Assembly (NCBI GenBank): GCA_030430835.1
Contig: JAUIKJ010000212.1
Span: 1-5,628 of the forward strand
Source of the DNA: Candidatus Hydrogenedentota bacterium
GTDB taxonomy: Bacteria; Hydrogenedentota; Hydrogenedentia; Hydrogenedentales; JAEUWI01
DNA: 5,628 bases
Direction of reading: 5' to 3'
Below the pieces are notes generated by a model. It did not search any database, had not been told where the DNA came from, and was given only the letters and a program-made list of their open reading frames with translations. The first letter of the stretch is position 1. Every line of letters starts with the position of its first letter. Positions 1-5,044 of the stretch are shown in pieces. The position numbers and the translations under genes are program-made.

Positions 1-73
1 CCCCCTGATACCGTCGCCAGATTCGTCCTTCGTGTGTTAATCTTAGCGCTTGACCATGGAGCGCGGAACGATC
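1..73. other. Short leader upstream of nadC, no gene seen
   Basis: This edge stretch has stops in the forward frames (for example TAA at 38-40 and TAG at 44-46), and I cannot support a gene end on either strand. It presumably holds the 5' flank of nadC. A TTAATC hexamer at 37-42 is vaguely like a -10 box, but no convincing -35 box sits at a suitable distance, so I do not call a promoter. Confidence 0.4.
58..68 (+). promoter_or_regulatory. Ribosome binding site deciding the nadC start
   Basis: Two purine-rich stretches, GGAG (58-61) and GGAA (65-68), lie 12 and 5 nt before the ATG at 74. The in-frame alternatives, TTG at 50 and ATG at 56, have no Shine-Dalgarno-like sequence in front of them. 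NadC proteins normally begin close to the helix that starts just after residue 1 of the ATG-74 form. This favours ATG 74, though ATG 56 cannot be excluded. Confidence 0.5.
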
Positions 74-916
74 ATGCAGAATACTTTGGACGGTTTGGTG
101 GGTGCGGCCCTGGCGGAGGATGCGGGGCAGGGGGATATTACGACGCTGGCGACGGTGCCGGCGGACGCACGGTGCGAGGCGCAGCTGGTGGCGAAGCAGG
201 CGGGGGTACTGAGCGGAATGGAAGCGTTTCAGCGGACCTTTGAGCTGCTGGATGCGGATGTGCGCGACTGGAATGCGCGCTTCGATGGGGAGCGTTTCGA
301 GGAGGGAGACCTGCTCGCGACCTTCAGCGCGAAGACGCGCGCGACGCTGACCGGCGAGCGCGTGGGGATGAATTTCGTGCAACACCTCTCGGGCATCGCC
401 ACGCTGACGGCGGCCTTCGTCGCGGCACTGGAAGGCTTGCCCTGCCGTATCCTGGACACGCGGAAGACGACCCCGCTGTTGCGCCGGCTGGAGCGCGCGG
501 CCGTGGCGCATGGCGGTGGCACGAACCATCGCTTTAACCTGGGCGATGGCATTCTGATCAAGGACAACCACATCGTGGCGGCGGGCGGCGTGAAGCGGGC
601 GGTGAAGGCGGCGCGCGCCGGCGCACACCACATGATGCGCGTGGAGGTGGAGGTGACGACCCTGGAGGGATTCATGGAGGCGGTCCGTGGCGGCGCAGAG
701 ATCGTGCTGCTGGACAACATGGACCTGACGACGATGGAGCAGGCGGTGGAATCGCGAAACAAGTACGCGCCGGATACGGTGCTGGAGGCCAGCGGCAACG
801 CCACGCTGGACCGGGTGCGCGCCATCGCGGAGACGGGGGTAGACTTCATCTCGGTGGGCGCACTGACGCATTCGGCCCCCGCGGCGGACCTGTCGCTACG
901 AATCGCGAACGCATGA
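74..916 (+). CDS. nadC: Nicotinate-nucleotide pyrophosphorylase (quinolinate phosphoribosyltransferase)
   Basis: NadC is cytoplasmic and converts quinolinate plus PRPP to nicotinate mononucleotide, CO2 and pyrophosphate, the step where de novo synthesis enters the NAD pathway. The 280-residue product is the usual family length. Family motifs appear in order: EDAGQGDITT (15-24) near the N-terminus; the MNFVQHLSGIAT segment (99-110); DTRKTTP (128-134); the glycine-rich HGGGTNHR (146-153) followed by LIKDNHI (161-167); EVEV (201-204); LLDN (222-225); EASGN (248-252); and SVGALTHS (260-267) for phosphate binding. The basic residues R130, K131, H152, R153 and K163 match the known substrate-binding set. 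The start at ATG 74 is preferred over ATG 56 and TTG 50 because of the upstream GGAG/GGAA. It is followed by a 216-bp gap, so it may be transcribed apart from birA or as the operon's first gene. Quinolinate-forming nadA and nadB are not in view. Identification is secure. Confidence 0.96.
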   Translation: MQNTLDGLVGAALAEDAGQGDITTLATVPADARCEAQLVAKQAGVLSGMEAFQRTFELLDADVRDWNARFDGERFEEGDLLATFSAKTRATLTGERVGMNFVQHLSGIATLTAAFVAALEGLPCRILDTRKTTPLLRRLERAAVAHGGGTNHRFNLGDGILIKDNHIVAAGGVKRAVKAARAGAHHMMRVEVEVTTLEGFMEAVRGGAEIVLLDNMDLTTMEQAVESRNKYAPDTVLEASGNATLDRVRAIAETGVDFISVGALTHSAPAADLSLRIANA

Positions 917-976
917 GTGACACCAGGGTGCCCGAAGTACACGCCGGGTGACGTCGCAGTTTGGCCCGGGCGGTGT

Positions 977-991
977 CCCCTTTTGAAGGGG
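977..991. repeat. Left hairpin of the intergenic element
   Basis: Six perfectly paired bases, CCCCTT with AAGGGG, surround a 3-nt loop. The bases after it (GATGTAGATTTC) contain no continuous T run, so it does not look like an ordinary intrinsic terminator for nadC. It could still slow RNA polymerase or protect an mRNA 3' end. Confidence 0.6.
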
Positions 992-1062
992 GATGTAGAT
1001 TTCTGGCATTGACCTTGGCGCGTCGTTGATCCCTGCGCTCCACATGCCCCGCCCTTCGACCA

Positions 1063-1078
1063 CCCCCTTCGAAGGGGG
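1063..1078. repeat. Right palindrome of the intergenic element, perfect 16 bp
   Basis: CCCCCTTCGAAGGGGG is exactly self-complementary and lies 55 bp before the birA start. It is followed by ACAAGGCGG rather than a T run, so terminator function is not supported in either direction. A dimeric protein could bind such a symmetric site, but its near-copy at 977-991 makes a dispersed repeat more likely. Confidence 0.65.
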
Positions 1079-1117
1079 ACAAGGCGGCATCATGTTGCGC
1101 CGAGTAGGTAGGAAAGT

Positions 1118-1123
1118 AAGGAG
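1118..1123 (+). promoter_or_regulatory. Strong ribosome binding site for birA
   Basis: AAGGAG is a near-perfect Shine-Dalgarno core placed 9 nt before the ATG at 1133. An in-frame TAG at 1109-1111 just upstream excludes a longer protein. It is among the best ribosome binding sites in the window, consistent with fresh translation initiation after the long gap. Confidence 0.8.
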
Positions 1124-1132
1124 TGGATACGG

Positions 1133-1879
1133 ATGGACCCAGGCGAGACGGGGCCCAGCCCTGCTGCTGATCTCAACATCCCGGATTGCTCTACCCAACT
1201 CGTCGGCGTGTCCGTCGAAGTGCGTGACTGTGTGGCGTCGACAAATACCCTGGCGCTGGAGTCGGCGGTGGATGGGCACGTGTTCGTGGCGGACCGACAG
1301 ACGGGGGGACGCGGCCGGCACGGCCACAGCTGGCACAGCGCGCCCGGGCTGGGGCTGTGGTTCAGTGTCGCGCTGGCGGGCCCGCCCGACGCGCTGACCT
1401 TTGCTGCAGCGCTCGCGGTGCGCGATGCGTTGCAGGACGCCATCCCGGCGTCGATCAAGTGGCCGAACGACATCCTGTGCGAAGGCCGCAAGATCTGCGG
1501 GATCCTGGTGGAACACCGCGCGGGGCGCAGCGCGCTGGGCATCGGCCTCAATGTGCACCACCAGCAGCAGGATTTTCCCGAGGAGCTCCACGCCACGGCC
1601 GGTTCACTACGCATGGCGCGGGATCAGGCGTGGCACCGCGGCGCGGTGCTGGCGTCCGTATTGAAGGAATTGGATCGCCGTGTCCTCCAGTTGCGTGCGG
1701 ATGGCTCGGCATCCCTGCAGGGCGAGTGGGCGGCCGCATGTGCTATTCTAGGGTGCTCTGTGCGCCGCGGCGGCATTGCGGGCACGGTCCGCGAGATCGC
1801 GGCCGATGGCGCATTGCTGGTGGAGACGGCGAGGGGAATGAAACGCATCACGGACGCGGTCCGTGTGGACGAGGACTAG
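1133..1879 (+). CDS. birA: Biotin--[acetyl-CoA carboxylase] ligase, monofunctional
   Basis: BirA uses ATP to make biotinyl-AMP and transfers biotin to the target lysine of the biotin carrier protein of acetyl-CoA carboxylase or other carboxylases, in the cytoplasm. Diagnostic motifs in the 248-residue product are STN (36-38), GGRGRHGHSW (58-67, the biotin/ATP loop), KWPND (109-113), GILVE (123-127) and GIGLNV (136-141). A small C-terminal beta domain follows, with GIAGTVREI at 214-222. The catalytic domain starts almost at once: the N-terminal helix-turn-helix of E. coli BirA, which represses the bio operon, is absent. This is therefore a class I ligase without an evident regulatory role. The usual second arginine of the GRGRxGRxW loop is histidine (H65). 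Its stop lies 4 nt before coaX, so the two are probably co-transcribed and coupled. Confidence 0.94.
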   Translation: MDPGETGPSPAADLNIPDCSTQLVGVSVEVRDCVASTNTLALESAVDGHVFVADRQTGGRGRHGHSWHSAPGLGLWFSVALAGPPDALTFAAALAVRDALQDAIPASIKWPNDILCEGRKICGILVEHRAGRSALGIGLNVHHQQQDFPEELHATAGSLRMARDQAWHRGAVLASVLKELDRRVLQLRADGSASLQGEWAAACAILGCSVRRGGIAGTVREIAADGALLVETARGMKRITDAVRVDED

Positions 1880-1883
1880 GCAG

Positions 1884-2660
1884 ATGCTGCTGGTGATAGA
1901 CGTCGGCAATTCGAACACGGTATTGGGCCTCTACGACGGGGACACGCTCGTCGGCCAGTGGCGTGTGGTGACGCACAACTACCGCACGGGCGACGAGTTG
2001 CGCATTCTCTTCGGCATGTTGTTGACGAGTGCCGGCATCGACCCGAAGAAGATCAGCGGCTGCTGCGTGTCCAGCGTGGTGCCGCAGTTGAACATGGCGC
2101 TGCAGGAAGTCAGCCGGACCGCCTTTGGCGTCGATCCGTTGATGGTCGGGCCGGGGGTCAAGACGGGTCTCGTGCTCCAGGTGGAAAACCCCAAGGAAGT
2201 CGGCGCGGACCGCATCGTCAATTCCGTGGGGGCGATCGAGGAATACGAGGGCGCGCTGGTCATCATCGACTTCGGCACCGCCACCACCTTCGATGCCGTC
2301 ACCGCCAAGTCGGAATGGAAGGGCGGGGTCATCGTGCCGGGCATCCAGCTCTCGGCCGACGCGCTCTTCGAACACTGCGCGAAGCTGCCGCGGGTCGAAT
2401 TGTCCGTGCCGGATCACGCCATTGGCCGTGATACCGTCTCCAATATCCGTTCCGGACTCACCTTCGGCTACGCGGATCTGGTGGATGGCCTGGTGCGTCG
2501 GATCAAGAACGAACTCGGCGGCGCGCCGCGCACCGTGGCCACGGGTGGCCTCGCAACGATCATGGCGAAGGTGGGCAGCACCATCGACATTGTGGATCCC
2601 GAGTTGACCCTCAAGGGACTCAAGGCGGTGTACCGCCGCAACGCCCAGGCGAATGCATGA
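1884..2660 (+). CDS. coaX: Type III pantothenate kinase
   Basis: CoaX phosphorylates pantothenate with ATP, the first step of coenzyme A synthesis. Type III enzymes belong to the ASKHA fold superfamily and are generally resistant to CoA feedback. The 258-residue product has family-typical length and motifs: the phosphate loop DVGNSN (6-11), GPGVKTGL (89-96), GADR (107-110, whose D109 corresponds to the catalytic base), DFGTATT (129-135), the GGVIVPG segment (147-153) and the ATGG motif near 219-222. I chose ATG 1884 rather than the in-frame GTG at 1863, which lies inside birA; the phosphate loop then falls at residue 6 as expected, and GAGG (1871-1874) lies 9 nt upstream. The stop overlaps the start of the LptC-like gene as ATGA, indicating translational coupling. 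Identification is secure. Confidence 0.96.
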   Translation: MLLVIDVGNSNTVLGLYDGDTLVGQWRVVTHNYRTGDELRILFGMLLTSAGIDPKKISGCCVSSVVPQLNMALQEVSRTAFGVDPLMVGPGVKTGLVLQVENPKEVGADRIVNSVGAIEEYEGALVIIDFGTATTFDAVTAKSEWKGGVIVPGIQLSADALFEHCAKLPRVELSVPDHAIGRDTVSNIRSGLTFGYADLVDGLVRRIKNELGGAPRTVATGGLATIMAKVGSTIDIVDPELTLKGLKAVYRRNAQANA

Positions 2661-3250
2661 AGCGCTACCTGCTGCCAGGCTGCCTGGTCGTGTTGACGGC
2701 CTGCAGCGCGCCACCGCCAGCGCCCACGCCTGAACCGGCGCCGGCACCCGCGGACGACGCGCCGGTCGCGGATGCGCCCGCGGCGGAAGATGGCCTGACC
2801 ATGCAGGGCATCCGGCTGTTCCTGTACGATTCTTCCACGCCCGGTGTGGAGCGGAAGCCGGTGTTCATGGTGGAGGCGGATCGTTTCGGCCGGGGCGAGG
2901 CGGGAGTCTGGCAGTTTGAGGATGCCCGCGCGACCGCCTACGACCGGAACACGGGCGCAGAGGAGATCACCTTCGAGGCGGCGACCGGTACCATGAAAGA
3001 GAACGAGCGGGCCTACCTCTCCGGCGGCGTGGTGGCGACGGCGGGAACGATGACGATGACGCTGGAGGACCTGGAGTGGGTTCAGGGGACGGAAACGGAA
3101 CCGGGCCGCGCCTACAGCAAGCACCCCCTGCGCATCGATGATCCGAAGCTCCGTATCGAGGCGTCCACGGTGGAATTGAATCCAAGCGAGCAGACGCTCG
3201 TCCTGACCGACATGAAGGGCGAGTTCGACTTTGGGAGTCTGAACCAATGA
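2657..3250 (+). CDS. lptC: LptC-like LPS-export lipoprotein
   Basis: This is probably the periplasmic LptC component, which accepts LPS from the LptB2FG transporter and passes it to LptA. The N-terminus (1-16) is a lipoprotein signal with lipobox L13-T14-A15-C16, followed by a Pro/Ala-rich linker to about residue 45. The rest (47-197) follows the LptC/OstA pattern: an F-x-V-E-A-D-R strand (70-76), an F-E-D-A-R-A-T-A-Y strand (87-95), a Y-L-S-G-G-V segment (120-125) and a late I-E-A-S-T strand (167-171), matching the repeated short beta strands of the jellyroll. Length (197) is close to E. coli LptC (about 190), but E. coli LptC is held by a transmembrane helix, not lipid. Position directly before lptA and lptB strongly supports the call. 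It overlaps coaX by 4 nt (ATGA) and lptA by 4 nt. LptC sequences are poorly conserved, so the assignment rests partly on context. Confidence 0.8.
   Translation: MKRYLLPGCLVVLTACSAPPPAPTPEPAPAPADDAPVADAPAAEDGLTMQGIRLFLYDSSTPGVERKPVFMVEADRFGRGEAGVWQFEDARATAYDRNTGAEEITFEAATGTMKENERAYLSGGVVATAGTMTMTLEDLEWVQGTETEPGRAYSKHPLRIDDPKLRIEASTVELNPSEQTLVLTDMKGEFDFGSLNQ
3233..3237 (+). promoter_or_regulatory. Ribosome binding site for lptA inside the lptC-like gene
   Basis: GGGAG lies 9 nt before the ATG at 3247, within the last codons of the upstream gene. Together with the ATGA stop/start overlap it supports this start and coupled translation. Confidence 0.6.
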
Positions 3251-4125
3251 GATTGACGACACTGGCGATCATGGCGGCGCTGGCCCTGGCCGGGCTGGCC
3301 CACGCGCAGGGCGGCGGCATGGGCGGCTACGACCGGATGTCCGTGGATGCGGGCAAGGCCGTACTCAACTTCAAGACCGGCGTCATTGATCATTTTAAGG
3401 ATGGCGTAAAGATCCGGTTGACCGACAGCAAGTCGGTCGAGCCGCCATTGCCCGTGGAAGCGGCGACCATGCGCTTCACCTTCAAGGAAGACGCCTCGCA
3501 GCCGTCCCAGATCGTGATGGACGGAAACGTCTACGTGAAGCATCCGCAGGCGACGGTGCGTGCGCAGCACGCGGACTACAACCTGGACACTGGCGACGTC
3601 GTGTTCTCAGGTGATCCGGTTATCCTGCTGGAAGGCGGTAGCAAGATTCGCGGCAGCAAGATTACCCTGAACATGGTCGACGGCACGATGCAGGTCGACA
3701 ACATGATCGCGGACGAAATCGACACGACGATGATGAGCAACGGCGCTTCAAGCGACCCCTCGCATCTGGGCGAGGGCGAGGTCGCGAACTGGCCCGCGCT
3801 GGTCGCCGCGCTGAAGGCGGACGCCGAGTCTGAGGGCACGAACCCGACCAGGCGGATTCTCGCACATACGGGGCAGGAACAGTTTCTTGAGACGGTCAAG
3901 GGTATGAGCGCCGAAGCCATGCTGGGCCAGAAGGGCGCCATCGTAAAGCTGATGAACGACGCAATTGCCAAGCCCGCGCTCTACGAAGAAGCCGCCTGGC
4001 AGGGCCGCAGCCTGAACGAGGAGGCCGCGGCGCTACTGGCCAAGGATCCCCGTGAGCCTGCGGAGGAGAAGCAGCTCAACCGGCTATTGGTCGAGGCGGC
4101 GTATCCCGCAGCCTTTGGCGGGTAA
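3247..4125 (+). CDS. lptA: LptA/OstA-family periplasmic LPS transport protein with C-terminal extension
   Basis: LptA polymerises into the beta-jellyroll bridge that carries LPS across the periplasm from LptC to LptD. Residues 1-20 form a Sec signal peptide with a likely cut after AHA, before Q21. Residues about 31-158 carry the OstA-like repeat pattern of paired strands: F-K-D-G-V-K-I (50-56), I-V-M-D-G-N-V-Y-V (89-97), A-x-H-A-D-Y (106-111), D-V-V-F-S-G-D-P-V (117-125) and I-R-G-S-K-I-T (134-140). This alternation of G-N-V/G-D-P turns with A-D-Y/S-K-I strands is typical. The protein is 292 residues, against about 185 for E. coli LptA. The extra part, about 165-292, is rich in Ala, Glu, Leu and Lys, looks helical, and I do not recognise it. 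Genes on both sides (LptC-like, LptB) support the role. The start overlaps the previous stop by 4 nt. Confidence 0.85.
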   Translation: MRLTTLAIMAALALAGLAHAQGGGMGGYDRMSVDAGKAVLNFKTGVIDHFKDGVKIRLTDSKSVEPPLPVEAATMRFTFKEDASQPSQIVMDGNVYVKHPQATVRAQHADYNLDTGDVVFSGDPVILLEGGSKIRGSKITLNMVDGTMQVDNMIADEIDTTMMSNGASSDPSHLGEGEVANWPALVAALKADAESEGTNPTRRILAHTGQEQFLETVKGMSAEAMLGQKGAIVKLMNDAIAKPALYEEAAWQGRSLNEEAAALLAKDPREPAEEKQLNRLLVEAAYPAAFGG

Positions 4126-4129
4126 GGGG
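4124..4129 (+). promoter_or_regulatory. Ribosome binding site supporting the early lptB start
   Basis: AAGGGG overlaps the lptA stop codon (TAA, 4123-4125) and lies just before the ATG at 4133. The alternative GTG at 4235, which would give a protein of E. coli LptB length, has only a weak ACGGGG upstream, so the longer form is preferred. Confidence 0.5.
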
Positions 4130-4132
4130 ATC

Positions 4133-4963
4133 ATGGCCGCGAAGAAACGAAAGAAAACGGTTGCCGAGCAGCTAGAGATCGCCGTGCCCGGCGGTGCGGG
4201 TGCCGAAGTCGGCACGCCTGTAGCAACGGGGCCCGTGTTGTTGCGCACGGACAAGCTGGTGAAGGCATTCAAGAAGCGGACTGTCGTCAATGAGGTTTCG
4301 CTGGAACTGCGCGCGGGGGAGGTGGTGGGCTTGCTCGGGCCGAACGGCGCGGGGAAGACGACGACCTTCAGCATGACGGTCGGTCTGCTGCGGCCCGACC
4401 GCGGGACGATTCATTTCGGCGAGAAGAATGTGACGCGGCTGGCGATGTATCGCCGTGCACGCGCGGGCATGGCCTATCTGCCGCAGGAGTCGTCGGTGTT
4501 TCGCCAGCTGAGCGTGCGGAAGAATCTGCAGCTTGTGCTGGAGCACCAGAAGCTGAACCGCGCAGCGCGCAATGCACGAATCGACGCGTTGCTCGAAGAC
4601 TTTCACATCACGCACGTGGCCGACAGCCCGGCCTATACCCTTTCCGGGGGCGAGCGGCGGCGCACAGAGATCGCACGCGCGCTGGCAACGGAGCCGAAGG
4701 TGTTTCTGCTCGACGAGCCCTTCGCGGGCATCGATCCGATCGCGGTGTCGGACCTGCAGGAGACTGTGCGCGGTCTGAAGAAGAAGGGTATCGGCGTGCT
4801 GATTACGGACCACAACGTGGGCGAGACCCTGCGCATCGCGGACCGGGCCTACATCATCAACGAGGGCAGTGTGGTGAAGTCGGGCACGCCGGAAGAGGTT
4901 GCCGCGGACCCGACGGTCCGCCGGATCTACCTGGGCGAGAATTTCACGCTACAGCGGAACTAG
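4133..4963 (+). CDS. lptB: LPS export ABC transporter ATP-binding protein LptB
   Basis: LptB is the cytoplasmic ATPase that, as a dimer under the LptF/LptG permeases, powers extraction of LPS from the inner membrane. All ABC motifs are intact in the 276-residue product: Walker A GPNGAGKTT (69-77), Q-loop YLPQESSVF with Q118, signature LSGGE (170-174), Walker B FLLDE (191-195) with catalytic E195, and H-loop H227 in ITDHN (224-228). LptB-specific features include the LPQE-x-S-x-F-R-x-L-S-V stretch (117-128), DEPFAGIDPI (194-203) and the YLGENF end (267-272). Residues 1-35 are an extra N-terminal segment starting with a lysine/arginine cluster (4-8), absent from the 241-residue E. coli protein. 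The gene lies 7 nt after lptA and appears to be the last of the operon; rpoN, its usual neighbour in many Proteobacteria, does not follow directly. Confidence 0.96.
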   Translation: MAAKKRKKTVAEQLEIAVPGGAGAEVGTPVATGPVLLRTDKLVKAFKKRTVVNEVSLELRAGEVVGLLGPNGAGKTTTFSMTVGLLRPDRGTIHFGEKNVTRLAMYRRARAGMAYLPQESSVFRQLSVRKNLQLVLEHQKLNRAARNARIDALLEDFHITHVADSPAYTLSGGERRRTEIARALATEPKVFLLDEPFAGIDPIAVSDLQETVRGLKKKGIGVLITDHNVGETLRIADRAYIINEGSVVKSGTPEEVAADPTVRRIYLGENFTLQRN

Positions 4964-5044
4964 CGCTCCGGGGACTTCCTGTTGGTTGCCCGCGATTGCT
5001 TTGGTGTAGATTGTGGGCTGCGTCATTCGCCAGGAGTTCCCGCC
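4964..5044 (+). promoter_or_regulatory. Intergenic gap with ribosome binding site for the downstream exported gene
   Basis: AGGAG (5032-5036) is placed 8 nt before the ATG at 5045 and is a good ribosome binding site. Upstream, TAGATT (5007-5012) could serve as a -10 box, but TTGGTT (4982-4987) lies 19 nt away, which is wide for sigma-70. A promoter here is plausible from the break in gene packing, but the sequence support is weak. No intrinsic terminator for lptB is visible. Confidence 0.4.

Larger units (their letters stand above)
972..1084. repeat. Palindrome-bounded intergenic element (MITE- or REP-like)
   Basis: Each end carries a GC-rich palindrome. On the left, CCCCTT/AAGGGG arms (977-982 and 986-991) flank the loop TTG. 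On the right is the perfect 16-bp palindrome CCCCCTTCGAAGGGGG (1063-1078). Compared as inverted copies, the left end reads TGTCCCCTTTTGAAGGGGGATG and the right end, reversed, reads TGTCCCCCTTCGAAGGGGGTGG, so the ends look like terminal inverted repeats about 113 bp apart. Inside, GGGGGATGT (988-996) is nearly complementary to ACATGCCCC (1042-1050), which allows a longer fold. There is no transposase. Palindromes of this type are often dispersed between genes in GC-rich genomes, but copy number cannot be judged from one window. Confidence 0.55.
917..1132. other. Intergenic gap between nadC and birA
   Basis: This is the only long gap inside an otherwise tightly packed gene cluster. About half of it (roughly 972-1084) is a palindrome-bounded element described separately. 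The first part, 917-971, contains a GC-rich stretch (GGCCCGGGC around 963-971) but no hairpin followed by a T run. The last part, 1085-1132, carries the birA ribosome binding site. I see no convincing sigma-70 promoter. The short reading frames crossing it lack recognisable protein features. Confidence 0.6.

Noticed and set aside
14..42. Sigma-70 promoter before nadC (TTAATC as -10)
   Set aside because: The hexamers 17-18 nt upstream (TCGCCA or GTCGCC) do not resemble a -35 box, and the window starts too close to judge the upstream context.
229..942. Long open frame on the minus strand across nadC
   Set aside because: It is antisense to a clearly identified nadC, is Ser/Arg/Ala-rich with no family motif, and is the sort of frame expected opposite GC-rich coding sequence.
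977..1078. Palindromes as intrinsic terminators for nadC
   Set aside because: Neither hairpin is followed by a T run on either strand, so the classical Rho-independent signal is missing.
1133..1240. Helix-turn-helix repressor domain in BirA
   Set aside because: Only about 35 residues precede the STN motif, too few for the roughly 60-residue winged helix found in bifunctional BirA.
1026..1397. Small + strand frame covering the right palindrome and the birA start
   Set aside because: It runs out of frame into birA, has no ribosome binding site, and its Arg/Trp-rich composition reflects a shifted reading of GC-rich sequence.
1848..2747. 299-codon open frame on the minus strand across coaX
   Set aside because: It mirrors coaX, whose motifs are unmistakable. 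The antisense translation is rich in His, Arg and Asp without recognisable domains and has no ribosome binding context worth noting.
2468..3262. 264-codon minus-strand frame across the LptC-like gene
   Set aside because: The + strand gene has a lipoprotein signal, tight overlaps on both sides and an LptC pattern. The antisense frame is Arg-rich and featureless.
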